Part shown: piece by piece, positions 56,931 to 64,000 of the stretch
Numbering within the stretch: position 1 is the stretch's first letter
Layout of the letters: every line of letters begins with the position of its first letter
NCBI GenBank assembly: GCA_958477465.1
Contig: CAUEFX010000003.1
Coordinates: 1-64,000 of the forward strand
Direction of reading: 5' to 3'
Length of the DNA stretch: 64,000 bases
From: an uncultured Bacteroides sp.
GTDB taxonomy: Bacteria; Bacteroidota; Bacteroidia; Bacteroidales; Bacteroidaceae
Translations under genes and position numbers: made by a program
The notes under the pieces: generated by a model
The model's input: the letters and a program-made list of their open reading frames with translations, nothing else
Told to the model about the DNA's origin: nothing
Databases searched by the model: none

Positions 56931-59890
56931 GCATATTATTAACCCTCTTGCTGTTTACGGGATGTTCGACTAAAAAGAATACGAAAGGAAGTCGTTTCTA
57001 TCATGCGATGACCACCCGTTACAATGTATACTTCAACGGGAATGAGGCCTATAAATCGGGATGTAGAGCTATCGAAAAGGGGAATAAGGACAACTATATG
57101 GAGATGTTGCCACTCTACCCCATCGGCAATAAATCGACAATCGGTACCGGAAGCGGCGACTTTGAACGCGCCATTGAAAAGTCACAGAAAGCCATTGCTG
57201 TACACTCTATCAAGCGAAAACCTCCCCGGAAACCGGGAAAGCGCTATACCCCCGAATACAAGCAATGGCTGGCACGCCGTGAATTCAATCCGTTCCTGCA
57301 CAATGCCTGGATGCTGATGGGAAAAGCGCAATTTCAGAAAGGAGACTTTCCGGAAGCAGCCGCCACTTTCTCATACATCGCACGGCTCTATGCCGGACAG
57401 CCCAAAATCACGGCAGATGCACGTATCTGGCTCGCCCAATGCTACACGCAGATGGGATGGTATTATGATGCGGAAGATGTTTTGCAGAAAGTAAACAACG
57501 ATAGTCTTCCGACAACATTGGCTCCGGCATATTCCAGAACGTACGGACACTACCTGCTGGGAAGCCAACGCTATCGGGAAGCCGTTCCGCACCTGCTCAC
57601 CACCATCAAAAACGAAAAGAGCAAATGGCAGAAATCCCGCGAATATTATCTTTTAGGGCAGCTATATCAATTGCTACAAGACCCTGCCAAGGCATATCAG
57701 GCATACGGAAAGGTTATCAAACTCAGCCCTCCCTATGAGATGGAGCTGAATGCGCATATCCGCCGGACAGAATGTTTTTCCTATGGAGACCTGAGTAACC
57801 CCGCACAGGTGAAGAAAGCCACGGACAAACTGTACCGGATGACACGCAGTGAGAAGAACAAGGACTATCTCGATCAGATTCATTATGCCTTGGGCAACAT
57901 CTATCTTTCGGCCAAAGACACGGCCCGAGCCATCAAAGAATATCATCTGGGAGTAGAAAAGAGTACACGCGGAGGAGTGGAAAAAGGAATACTGCAACTC
58001 ACCTTGGGCAATCTCTGCTGGCAAATGGGACGCTATGCCGAAGCACAAACGGCCTATGCCGATGTCACCGGACTGCTGGACAAGACACATCCGGAATACA
58101 ATGAGATCACAAGACGCTCCGAAGTATTGGATGAGCTGGTGCCTTTCGCCACTGCGGTAGAGTTACAAGACAGCCTGCAACATCTGGCGTCATTGGACAG
58201 CGCTGCCCGTATGGTGGTAATCGACACATTGATAGCACGGGTTATCCAGAAAGAAGAGGAAGAGAAAAGATTGGCCAAAGAGGCCGAACGGGATGCCATG
58301 CGCGAGGCGGTTGCAACCGAAAATGCCGCCAATGCCCCGAAAAGGCCGACTACCACCCAACCGACTGTTCCTACCGGAGACAATTCCTGGTATTTCTACA
58401 ATTCACAGTCGGTGACACAAGGTAAAGCAGATTTCCAACGCCTGTGGGGGCGCCGCAAACTGGAAGATAACTGGCGAAGACGCAATAAGACCGTAGTCTC
58501 TCTGGACGACTTCGCCCCGGTCAATTACGATGAACAGACAGCAGAAAAAGACTCGATCGACAATGGAGGCAGTCCGAACGGAAACAGCCCCGGTGAAGGC
58601 GAGAGCGAGCGCCCCGCCGCTCCGGAGTCGGAACTGGCTTCTGACACAACAACCGTTGATGAAAAGAATCCGCTGTTTTACCTGCGGCAGATTCCTTTGA
58701 CGGAAGAAGCGATGGCGGCTTCCAACGAAATATTATCGGACGGCTTGTTTAACATGGGAATGATATACAAGGACAAACTGGAAGATTTCCCACGGGCGGA
58801 ACAGTCGTTCGGACGGTTAATCCATGATTTCCCCGATTTCACCCAAATGGATGAAGCATACTACAACCTGTTTCTGATGTTGGGACGCATGGAACGCATG
58901 GCGGATGCCAATCTTTACAAGCAACAGCTGATCGAGCGTTTTCCGGACAGCAAATATGCCAAAACACTCTCCGATCCGGACTTTGCCCACAATGCCGTTT
59001 ACGGAAAACATCTGGAAGACTCGCTCTATGCCGATACCTACCAGAAGTATCAGGCAGGGGACTATAACCGGGTAGTAGCGAACGCAGAGTTATCCGCAAA
59101 GAAATATCCGATGGGGCAACACCGTCCTAAATTCATGTTCCTGCATGCCGTGAGCTCCCTGCAAAGCGGAGACCAGAAGCAGTTTCTCAACGAGCTGAAA
59201 GAGGTGGTACAGCAATATCCGGAAAATGAAATCACCGATCTTGCCGCACATATCCTGAAAGGTATTCAGGAAGGACGTCTCCTGTCGGAAGGCAGTGTCT
59301 CTTTCGGAAGTATATGGTCGCGCAGAAGTGCCGACATGGCTTCGGACAGCACGCGGACAGCCGGAATGGACAGCATTCCGGAATTCAGTCCGGAACGTAA
59401 CACTCCGTTCGTGTTCATCCTTGCGTACGAAGAAGGAAAGGTAGACGAGAACCGGCTTCTTTATGAGGTAGCCCGTTACAACTTCTCCTCATTCATGGTG
59501 AAGAACTTCGACCTCGCCTTCTCTCACGACCGCGGCATCGGACGGCTGGTCATCAGTTCCTTCGCCAACTACGACGAAGCGCAATATTACCAACGTCAGC
59601 TCTACGCCGATCCGCACATGAACGAAAAGCTCAGCGGCATGAGAGCAATTCTTATTTCTCAAGCCAATTATGAACTATTGAACCAGTTCTATAGTTTTGA
59701 TGATTATGACACCTTCTATCAACGTGCTTTCAACCCGTTGCCGATCGGTGCGGACGAGGAGTTGCCCATTGACGGCAGTACGCTGGACGAACCGTTGCAG
59801 AACCTGCCGCCGGCAGATGAAGACGCTACGGAAGACGGAGAGGACGGTGAAGAAGTAGACGAAACCGGCGGTTCTTTCTACGTATACTAA
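56840..59890 (+). CDS. SprE/PorW-like TPR lipoprotein
   Basis: About 1016 aa from the Met at 56840; the frame is open from 56645 and another start at 56750 overlaps the permease stop. The lipobox is LLLFTGC, then STKKNTKGSRFYHAMTTRYN with VYFNGNEAYKSG, the hallmark opening of SprE/PorW proteins. TPR repeats follow (NAWMLMGKAQFQKGDFPEAA; LGNIYLSAKDTARAIKEY), then a low-complexity middle and more TPRs. SprE/PorW are lipoproteins of the type IX secretion machinery. The next gene is PorX-like, so the pair is kept although no other secretion gene is visible here. Confidence 0.82.
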   Translation: MHKFIETLTHHSRIDALAHRHIGTLTHYFIGILLTLLLFTGCSTKKNTKGSRFYHAMTTRYNVYFNGNEAYKSGCRAIEKGNKDNYMEMLPLYPIGNKSTIGTGSGDFERAIEKSQKAIAVHSIKRKPPRKPGKRYTPEYKQWLARREFNPFLHNAWMLMGKAQFQKGDFPEAAATFSYIARLYAGQPKITADARIWLAQCYTQMGWYYDAEDVLQKVNNDSLPTTLAPAYSRTYGHYLLGSQRYREAVPHLLTTIKNEKSKWQKSREYYLLGQLYQLLQDPAKAYQAYGKVIKLSPPYEMELNAHIRRTECFSYGDLSNPAQVKKATDKLYRMTRSEKNKDYLDQIHYALGNIYLSAKDTARAIKEYHLGVEKSTRGGVEKGILQLTLGNLCWQMGRYAEAQTAYADVTGLLDKTHPEYNEITRRSEVLDELVPFATAVELQDSLQHLASLDSAARMVVIDTLIARVIQKEEEEKRLAKEAERDAMREAVATENAANAPKRPTTTQPTVPTGDNSWYFYNSQSVTQGKADFQRLWGRRKLEDNWRRRNKTVVSLDDFAPVNYDEQTAEKDSIDNGGSPNGNSPGEGESERPAAPESELASDTTTVDEKNPLFYLRQIPLTEEAMAASNEILSDGLFNMGMIYKDKLEDFPRAEQSFGRLIHDFPDFTQMDEAYYNLFLMLGRMERMADANLYKQQLIERFPDSKYAKTLSDPDFAHNAVYGKHLEDSLYADTYQKYQAGDYNRVVANAELSAKKYPMGQHRPKFMFLHAVSSLQSGDQKQFLNELKEVVQQYPENEITDLAAHILKGIQEGRLLSEGSVSFGSIWSRRSADMASDSTRTAGMDSIPEFSPERNTPFVFILAYEEGKVDENRLLYEVARYNFSSFMVKNFDLAFSHDRGIGRLVISSFANYDEAQYYQRQLYADPHMNEKLSGMRAILISQANYELLNQFYSFDDYDTFYQRAFNPLPIGADEELPIDGSTLDEPLQNLPPADEDATEDGEDGEEVDETGGSFYVY

Positions 59891-59959
59891 AGTGAGTCTC
59901 TCACGGGTATCGCCATGAAAGTGCAGCCAAACAGCAAACAGTAAATTGTAAATATCAAG

Positions 59960-61534
59960 ATGAAGAAAGACCGATTACTTTGGGTAGATGACGAGATAGA
60001 CCTTCTCCGCCCGCACATTCTTTTCCTCGAGTCGAAAGGCTACGAGGTACATACCGTAAGTAACGGACAAGATGCTCTTGACCGTTGCCGTGAAACGGAC
60101 TATGACCTGATCTTCCTTGACGAGAATATGCCCGGCATCAGCGGGCTCGAGACCTTGGCACAGATAAAGGACATCTCTCCTACCGTGCCTGTGGTCATGA
60201 TTACCAAGAGTGAGGAAGAGGACATTATGGATATGGCAATCGGCAGTAAGATAGCCGACTATCTGATTAAGCCGGTCAACCCCAACCAAATACTCCTGTC
60301 GTTAAAGAAAAACCTGCACCGCCGTAACATCGTGTCGGAAGTTGCACAAACGGCTTACCAACAGAACTTCGGCAAGATAGGCATGCAGATCAATGACTCC
60401 CTGACTGCCGACGACTGGGTAGAACTCTATCGCCGCCTCGTCTATTGGGAGCTGGAACTGGAAGCAAGCGACAGCCCCATGAGCGAAATGCTGTCCATGC
60501 AGAAGACAGAGGCCAACACCGCCTTTGCCAAATTCATCAAAAGGAACTACCTCGACTGGATGAAAGCGAAGGACCCTACACGCAAAGGAAGTGTTTCGCA
60601 GGAGGCCCCGATAATGAGTCCGGACTTGATGAAGCGCAGTATTTTTCCGTTGCTCGACCAAGGGGAGAAAGTCTGCTTCCTTGTGCTCGATAACTTCCGC
60701 TATGACCAATGGCGTGTTGTAGCCAATGAGTTGTCGGAACTCTTCACTTTTGAAGAGCAGCTCTATTTCAGCATTTTGCCTACAGCCACACAATATGCGC
60801 GCAATGCGATATTCTCCGGACTCATGCCCGACCAGATAGCGCACATGTTCCCCGACTTGTGGGTAGATGAGGACGAGGAAGAAAGCAAGAACTTGAACGA
60901 AGCTCCGCTGATACAGACCTGTTTCGACAGGTATCGCCGCCAGCACACTTTCTCGTACCACAAGATAAACGATGCATCCGCCGGCGAGCGCCTTGTCGCC
61001 CAGCTTCCGAAACTGATGCAAAATGATCTGAATGTGGTGGTATTCAACTTTATCGATATGCTGAGCCATACCCGTACGGAGAGTAAGATGATCCGTGAAC
61101 TTGCTTCCACGGAAGCCGCTTACCGCAGCCTTACCCTGTCGTGGTTCCGCCATTCGCCGGTGCGCGATTTGCTGAAAGAACTTGCAGCACGAAAAGTACG
61201 GGTGGTTGTTACCACCGATCACGGCAGCATCCGCGTAGACAATCCTATCAGAGTACAGGCCAACAACGGAGAAATCAACACAAACCTGCGCTACAAACTA
61301 TCGCGCAACATGTCGTACAATCCGAAGCAAGTATTCGAAATAAACCGTCCGGCAGATGCCCTGCTGCCATCACCCAATGTGAGTACGAAGTACATCTTCG
61401 CCTATGGACGCGACTTCCTGGCCTACCCGAACAACTTCAATTATTATGTATCCTACTATACCAACACTTTCCAACACGGAGGTATCTCAATGGAGGAAAT
61501 GATCATTCCGCTCATCACGATGAAGGGGAAATAA
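59960..61534 (+). CDS. porX: PorX-like response regulator with PglZ (alkaline phosphatase-fold) effector domain
   Basis: 524 aa. Residues 1-125 are a receiver (LLWVDDEIDLL, phospho-Asp54 in IFLDENMPG, ITKSEEED, DYLIKPVNP). After a helical linker, the C-terminal ~330 residues are a PglZ/alkaline phosphatase fold with metal-binding motifs DNFRYDQWR, FIDMLSHTRTE and VTTDHGSIRV. This is the PorX architecture, which regulates type IX secretion in Porphyromonas and has nucleotide phosphodiesterase activity in related proteins. Located 69 bases behind the SprE/PorW-like gene. Confidence 0.9.
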   Translation: MKKDRLLWVDDEIDLLRPHILFLESKGYEVHTVSNGQDALDRCRETDYDLIFLDENMPGISGLETLAQIKDISPTVPVVMITKSEEEDIMDMAIGSKIADYLIKPVNPNQILLSLKKNLHRRNIVSEVAQTAYQQNFGKIGMQINDSLTADDWVELYRRLVYWELELEASDSPMSEMLSMQKTEANTAFAKFIKRNYLDWMKAKDPTRKGSVSQEAPIMSPDLMKRSIFPLLDQGEKVCFLVLDNFRYDQWRVVANELSELFTFEEQLYFSILPTATQYARNAIFSGLMPDQIAHMFPDLWVDEDEEESKNLNEAPLIQTCFDRYRRQHTFSYHKINDASAGERLVAQLPKLMQNDLNVVVFNFIDMLSHTRTESKMIRELASTEAAYRSLTLSWFRHSPVRDLLKELAARKVRVVVTTDHGSIRVDNPIRVQANNGEINTNLRYKLSRNMSYNPKQVFEINRPADALLPSPNVSTKYIFAYGRDFLAYPNNFNYYVSYYTNTFQHGGISMEEMIIPLITMKGK

Positions 61535-61639
61535 GGAAAAGAATAAAAAGAAGCTGAAAGAAGGGACACGGAAGATTCCCGGTGGGGTGCTTTGAGAATA
61601 GGAAAGAGAAACAGGATGTAACGAATAGTAAACAGAGAT

Positions 61640-61705
61640 TTGTCCAATAGCAAATAATCTAATAGTAATTTGTTCAATAGTAAATTATCCAACAGTTATA
61701 GTAAA
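61640..61705. repeat. imperfect short tandem repeats upstream of tsaE
   Basis: Units of the form TTGTCCAATAGCAAATAAT, CTAATAGTAATTTG, TTCAATAGTAAATTAT and CCAACAGTTATAGTAAA follow each other. Low complexity; no function evident. Confidence 0.5.
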
Positions 61706-61712
61706 CAAGATT

Positions 61713-62126
61713 ATGGAAATTAAAATTCAATCATTAGACCAGATACACGAAGCCGCACGAGAGTTTATCTCCGCCATGGGCGACAATACGGTCTTTGCCC
61801 TTTACGGGAAAATGGGAGCCGGAAAAACGACCTTTGTAAAGGCACTTTGTGAAGAGTTGGGAGTTTCAGATGCCATCACTTCTCCTACGTTTGCCATTGT
61901 CAACGAGTACCGTTCCGACAAGGGAGGCGAATTGATTTACCACTTCGACTTTTACCGGATCAAAAAACTCAGCGAAGTATATGATATGGGATACGAGGAC
62001 TATTTTTATAGTGGCGCTCTCTGCTTCATCGAATGGCCGGAGCTGGTGGAAGAACTTCTTCCCGGCAATGCCGTAAAGGTAACCATTGAAGAGTTGGAAG
62101 ACGGAAGCCGTAAAATCACTCTTTAA
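61713..62126 (+). CDS. tsaE: TsaE, tRNA N6-threonylcarbamoyladenosine biosynthesis ATPase
   Basis: 137 aa. Walker A LYGKMGAGKTTFVKAL (near residue 36), then SPTFAIVNEY and HFDFYRI, all TsaE signatures, with a C-terminal FIEWPELVEELLP. It works with TsaB, TsaC and TsaD to make t6A37 in ANN-decoding tRNAs. The partners are not in this window. The next small gene begins 6 bases downstream. Confidence 0.94.
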   Translation: MEIKIQSLDQIHEAAREFISAMGDNTVFALYGKMGAGKTTFVKALCEELGVSDAITSPTFAIVNEYRSDKGGELIYHFDFYRIKKLSEVYDMGYEDYFYSGALCFIEWPELVEELLPGNAVKVTIEELEDGSRKITL

Positions 62127-62132
62127 GAGACG

Positions 62133-62348
62133 ATGGCACCACATTACTTTATTTTGGGCCTGTTTGCCCTTGCCGGAACCATCTCCCTCCTTGCTTCATT
62201 GCTGAATTGGGAGTGGTTCTTCACGGCACACAACGCACAAGTTGTCGTCAGACGAATAGGCCGCACCCGTGCCCGAATCGTTTATGGCGTATTGGGATTG
62301 CTGTTGATTGGAATGGCCGTTTTTTTCCTCCATTCTCTGGGTCTGTAA
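62133..62348 (+). CDS. Imm17-like small membrane protein
   Basis: 71 aa with two membrane helices (about 5-23 and 48-67) joined by NWEWFFTAHNAQVVVRRIGR. This pattern matches, from memory, proteins annotated as immunity 17 family in Bacteroides. No toxin gene is near, and it sits behind tsaE in an apparently core position, so an immunity role is doubtful. Confidence 0.6.
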   Translation: MAPHYFILGLFALAGTISLLASLLNWEWFFTAHNAQVVVRRIGRTRARIVYGVLGLLLIGMAVFFLHSLGL

Positions 62349-62357
62349 AACTGTGCA

Positions 62358-63668
62358 TCAGATCAATTGTCTCGACTTCATCTCCAGATACTTATTGATG
62401 ACATCGACAGACAAGTTATCGGGTGTAGTAAGTACGGAATAGATGCCATGCTGTTTCAGCGTATTTACGATAAGGCGTTTCTCATACGCAAACTTTTCGG
62501 CAATGACATGACGGTAATACCCCTCGGTATCCGCCGGTTTTCCGGCAACATACGCTTTCAGATCGGCATCTTCGAAGAACACCACCAACAAACGATGCTG
62601 ACGGGACAGTTGTTGCAGATAAGGCAGTTGCCGGTTCATGCTGTTCAGGTTACTAAAGTTGGTATAGAGTATCAGCAAACTGCGTTTCCCGATATGTTTG
62701 GCCAGATGCACGCACAAGGCGGAGAAGTCGGTCTCCCCGAAAGTGGTCTCCTGTGCATAAAGGCTTTCGAGTAAAGTCTGCATCTGCCCCGTCTGCTTGG
62801 AAGCCGGGACAAAGGTATCAAAGTGCTCATTGAATGTCACTAACCCCGCTTTATCATCTTTACGTATGGCCACATACGAAAGCACAAGTGAAGCATTGAC
62901 GGCATAATCCAGCAGGGTCATTCCTTTAAAAGCCTGCTGCATGATACGACCTTTGTCTATCACATTATATATCTGCTGCGAACGCTCGTCCTGATACACA
63001 TTGACCATCAACTGATGTCGCCGGGCACTGGCTTTCCAGTTAATCGTGCGGTAATCGTCTCCTTTTACATACTCCTTTATCTGTTCGAACTCCGTCTGAT
63101 GCCCCGCCCGCCGGATTTTCTTTATCCCCAGCTCCGTAAGATTATCACTCATGGCAAGCAACTCGTAACGGTGCAGCATCAGGTAGGAGGGGTATACTTT
63201 TATCTTTTGCGGTTCACCGCCTGTAAAACGGCGCTCGACCAGTCCGATACGCGTGGTTACAAACACCCGGATGTATCCGAAGTCATACATTCCCCGCCGG
63301 GTGGGATGCAGATGATAGGCAATCGTTTTCCCTTCGCCACTTTCGAGAGACAGTTTAAAACATATATCACGCTGCTGGAATATGGCAGGCACCTCATCGA
63401 TAACCGACAGCCGGACAGGGAAAGGATAACTGCTCTCTATGCGCAGGCGCACCTCGTTATCATCTCCGTTCGAAAAGCGGGAAGCACATTGCCGGAAACT
63501 CCGGATCCCCTTCGTGCGATAGAGAAGAAAAAGATCTGCCGAAACGGCAAAGATAAAAACAACCAATGCCACCTGTCCCAACAGGAACAGAGTACCCAGC
63601 ACATATCCGCCGCAAAGCAACAGGATGACGACAAGGATAAACAGATAAAAACGTCGGGACAAATACAT
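62358..63668 (-). CDS. DUF58 domain protein
   Basis: 436 aa. Two N-terminal membrane helices (LFILVVILLLCGGYVLGTLF and GQVALVVFIFAVSADLFLLY), a beta-rich middle domain, and the DUF58 core with the signature YVKGDDYRTINWKASARRHQ followed by a vWA-like fold (MNVYQDERSQQIYNVIDKG). Genes of this type lie next to MoxR AAA ATPases, as here (stop of a MoxR gene at 63872 upstream on the same strand). The pair probably acts in assembly or quality control at the cell envelope; exact role unknown. Confidence 0.9.
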   Translation of the reverse strand: MYLSRRFYLFILVVILLLCGGYVLGTLFLLGQVALVVFIFAVSADLFLLYRTKGIRSFRQCASRFSNGDDNEVRLRIESSYPFPVRLSVIDEVPAIFQQRDICFKLSLESGEGKTIAYHLHPTRRGMYDFGYIRVFVTTRIGLVERRFTGGEPQKIKVYPSYLMLHRYELLAMSDNLTELGIKKIRRAGHQTEFEQIKEYVKGDDYRTINWKASARRHQLMVNVYQDERSQQIYNVIDKGRIMQQAFKGMTLLDYAVNASLVLSYVAIRKDDKAGLVTFNEHFDTFVPASKQTGQMQTLLESLYAQETTFGETDFSALCVHLAKHIGKRSLLILYTNFSNLNSMNRQLPYLQQLSRQHRLLVVFFEDADLKAYVAGKPADTEGYYRHVIAEKFAYEKRLIVNTLKQHGIYSVLTTPDNLSVDVINKYLEMKSRQLI

Positions 63669-63871
63669 GAATTTATTTACGATTTGACGATTTACGATTG
63701 AAATAACTTATACTTTAGTAATTATACTCTTTATACTTTAGTATTTATAAGCATCTTGTACTATGAAGTTTTTGTTTCATCAGTTTCCGTTTCAAGACTT
63801 TTAGTTGATATTCAAGGGAGACTTTTCCTCTTCACATCTCAATTTTCTCCGTTCGATTCAAATTTCTACTC

Positions 63872-64000
63872 TTATTTCGGCACTTCTACCTTGTCGATGA
63901 GGCGCTGCGTTACCTTTACCGGAGAGTGACCTTCCATTTCCGCTTCCGCTGTGAGAATAAGGCGATGCTGGAGCACATAGGGAGCCACGAACTTGACATC
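63872..64000 (-). CDS. C-terminal end of a MoxR-family AAA ATPase (cut by window edge)
   Basis: The last 42 codons read KFVAPYVLQHRLILTAEAEM, then EGHSPVKVTQRLIDKVEVPK and a TAA stop at 63874-63872. The phrase APYVLQHRLILTAEAE is the standard MoxR ending. The adjacent DUF58 gene supports it. The rest lies beyond the window. Confidence 0.88.
   Translation of the reverse strand, partial: DVKFVAPYVLQHRLILTAEAEMEGHSPVKVTQRLIDKVEVPK

Noticed and set aside
62133..62348. Toxin-immunity locus around the Imm17-like gene
   Set aside because: No polymorphic toxin or secretion marker nearby; the gene follows tsaE in what looks like a core arrangement.

Overview
The window is chromosomal DNA of a gut Bacteroides (Bacteroidales). 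The evidence is the SusC/SusD pair with a hybrid two-component regulator, acid-rich lipoprotein N-termini, and promoters of the Bacteroides type (TTTG, about 20 bp, TAnnTTTG). It also carries house-keeping genes typical of the genus: aroB, aroA, rsmD, tsaE, cardiolipin synthase, DUF3822, DUF58/MoxR and PorX-like. No species call is made.

Layout. (1) 1-11025, core: RecD-like helicase, a pilin-like small protein, DUF3822, rsmD, cardiolipin synthase, a large TonB-receptor-like barrel with a Gly/Pro-rich tail, aroB and an AraC regulator. (2) 11875-19623, a 7.7-kb integrative island in a tRNA-Pro(GGG) gene. It is bounded by 76-bp direct repeats that contain the tRNA -7 promoter box and 5' half up to the anticodon loop. 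It carries a tyrosine recombinase, an HTH protein, a phage/plasmid gene II/X-type replication protein and cargo. The cargo is an Nmad2-Nmad3 pair (predicted DNA-base modification), an HD hydrolase with two small partners, a decayed second HD gene, the tail of a second Nmad3 gene, and two copies of a predicted ~100-nt structured small RNA. (3) 19780-20471, a higBA toxin-antitoxin pair. (4) 20884-53097, a polysaccharide utilisation locus: SusC, SusD, an FGE-fold lipoprotein, two large secreted proteins, two uncharacterised probable TIM-barrel enzymes, two GH2 enzymes, three GH28-like beta-helix enzymes and an esterase, divergent from a hybrid two-component system (HTCS). (5) 53959-64000, core: aroA, a small membrane protein, a metal ABC permease, SprE/PorW-like and PorX-like proteins, tsaE, an Imm17-like protein, DUF58 and the end of a MoxR ATPase.

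How parts work together. In the locus, SusCD and the surface lipoproteins should capture and import a glycan, and the beta-helix and GH2 enzymes with the esterase should cut it. The enzyme set fits a pectin-like or other uronic-acid-rich, branched glycan, but the substrate cannot be fixed from sequence. A strong hairpin terminator at 38119-38165 divides the locus into an uptake operon and an enzyme operon.

Most notable points: the twin small RNAs with compensatory base changes beside Nmad2/Nmad3; an island that rebuilds the 5' (not 3') half of its tRNA target and brings a -7 box; an HTCS whose phospho-accepting His is Asn; and an FGE-like lipoprotein lacking one catalytic Cys.
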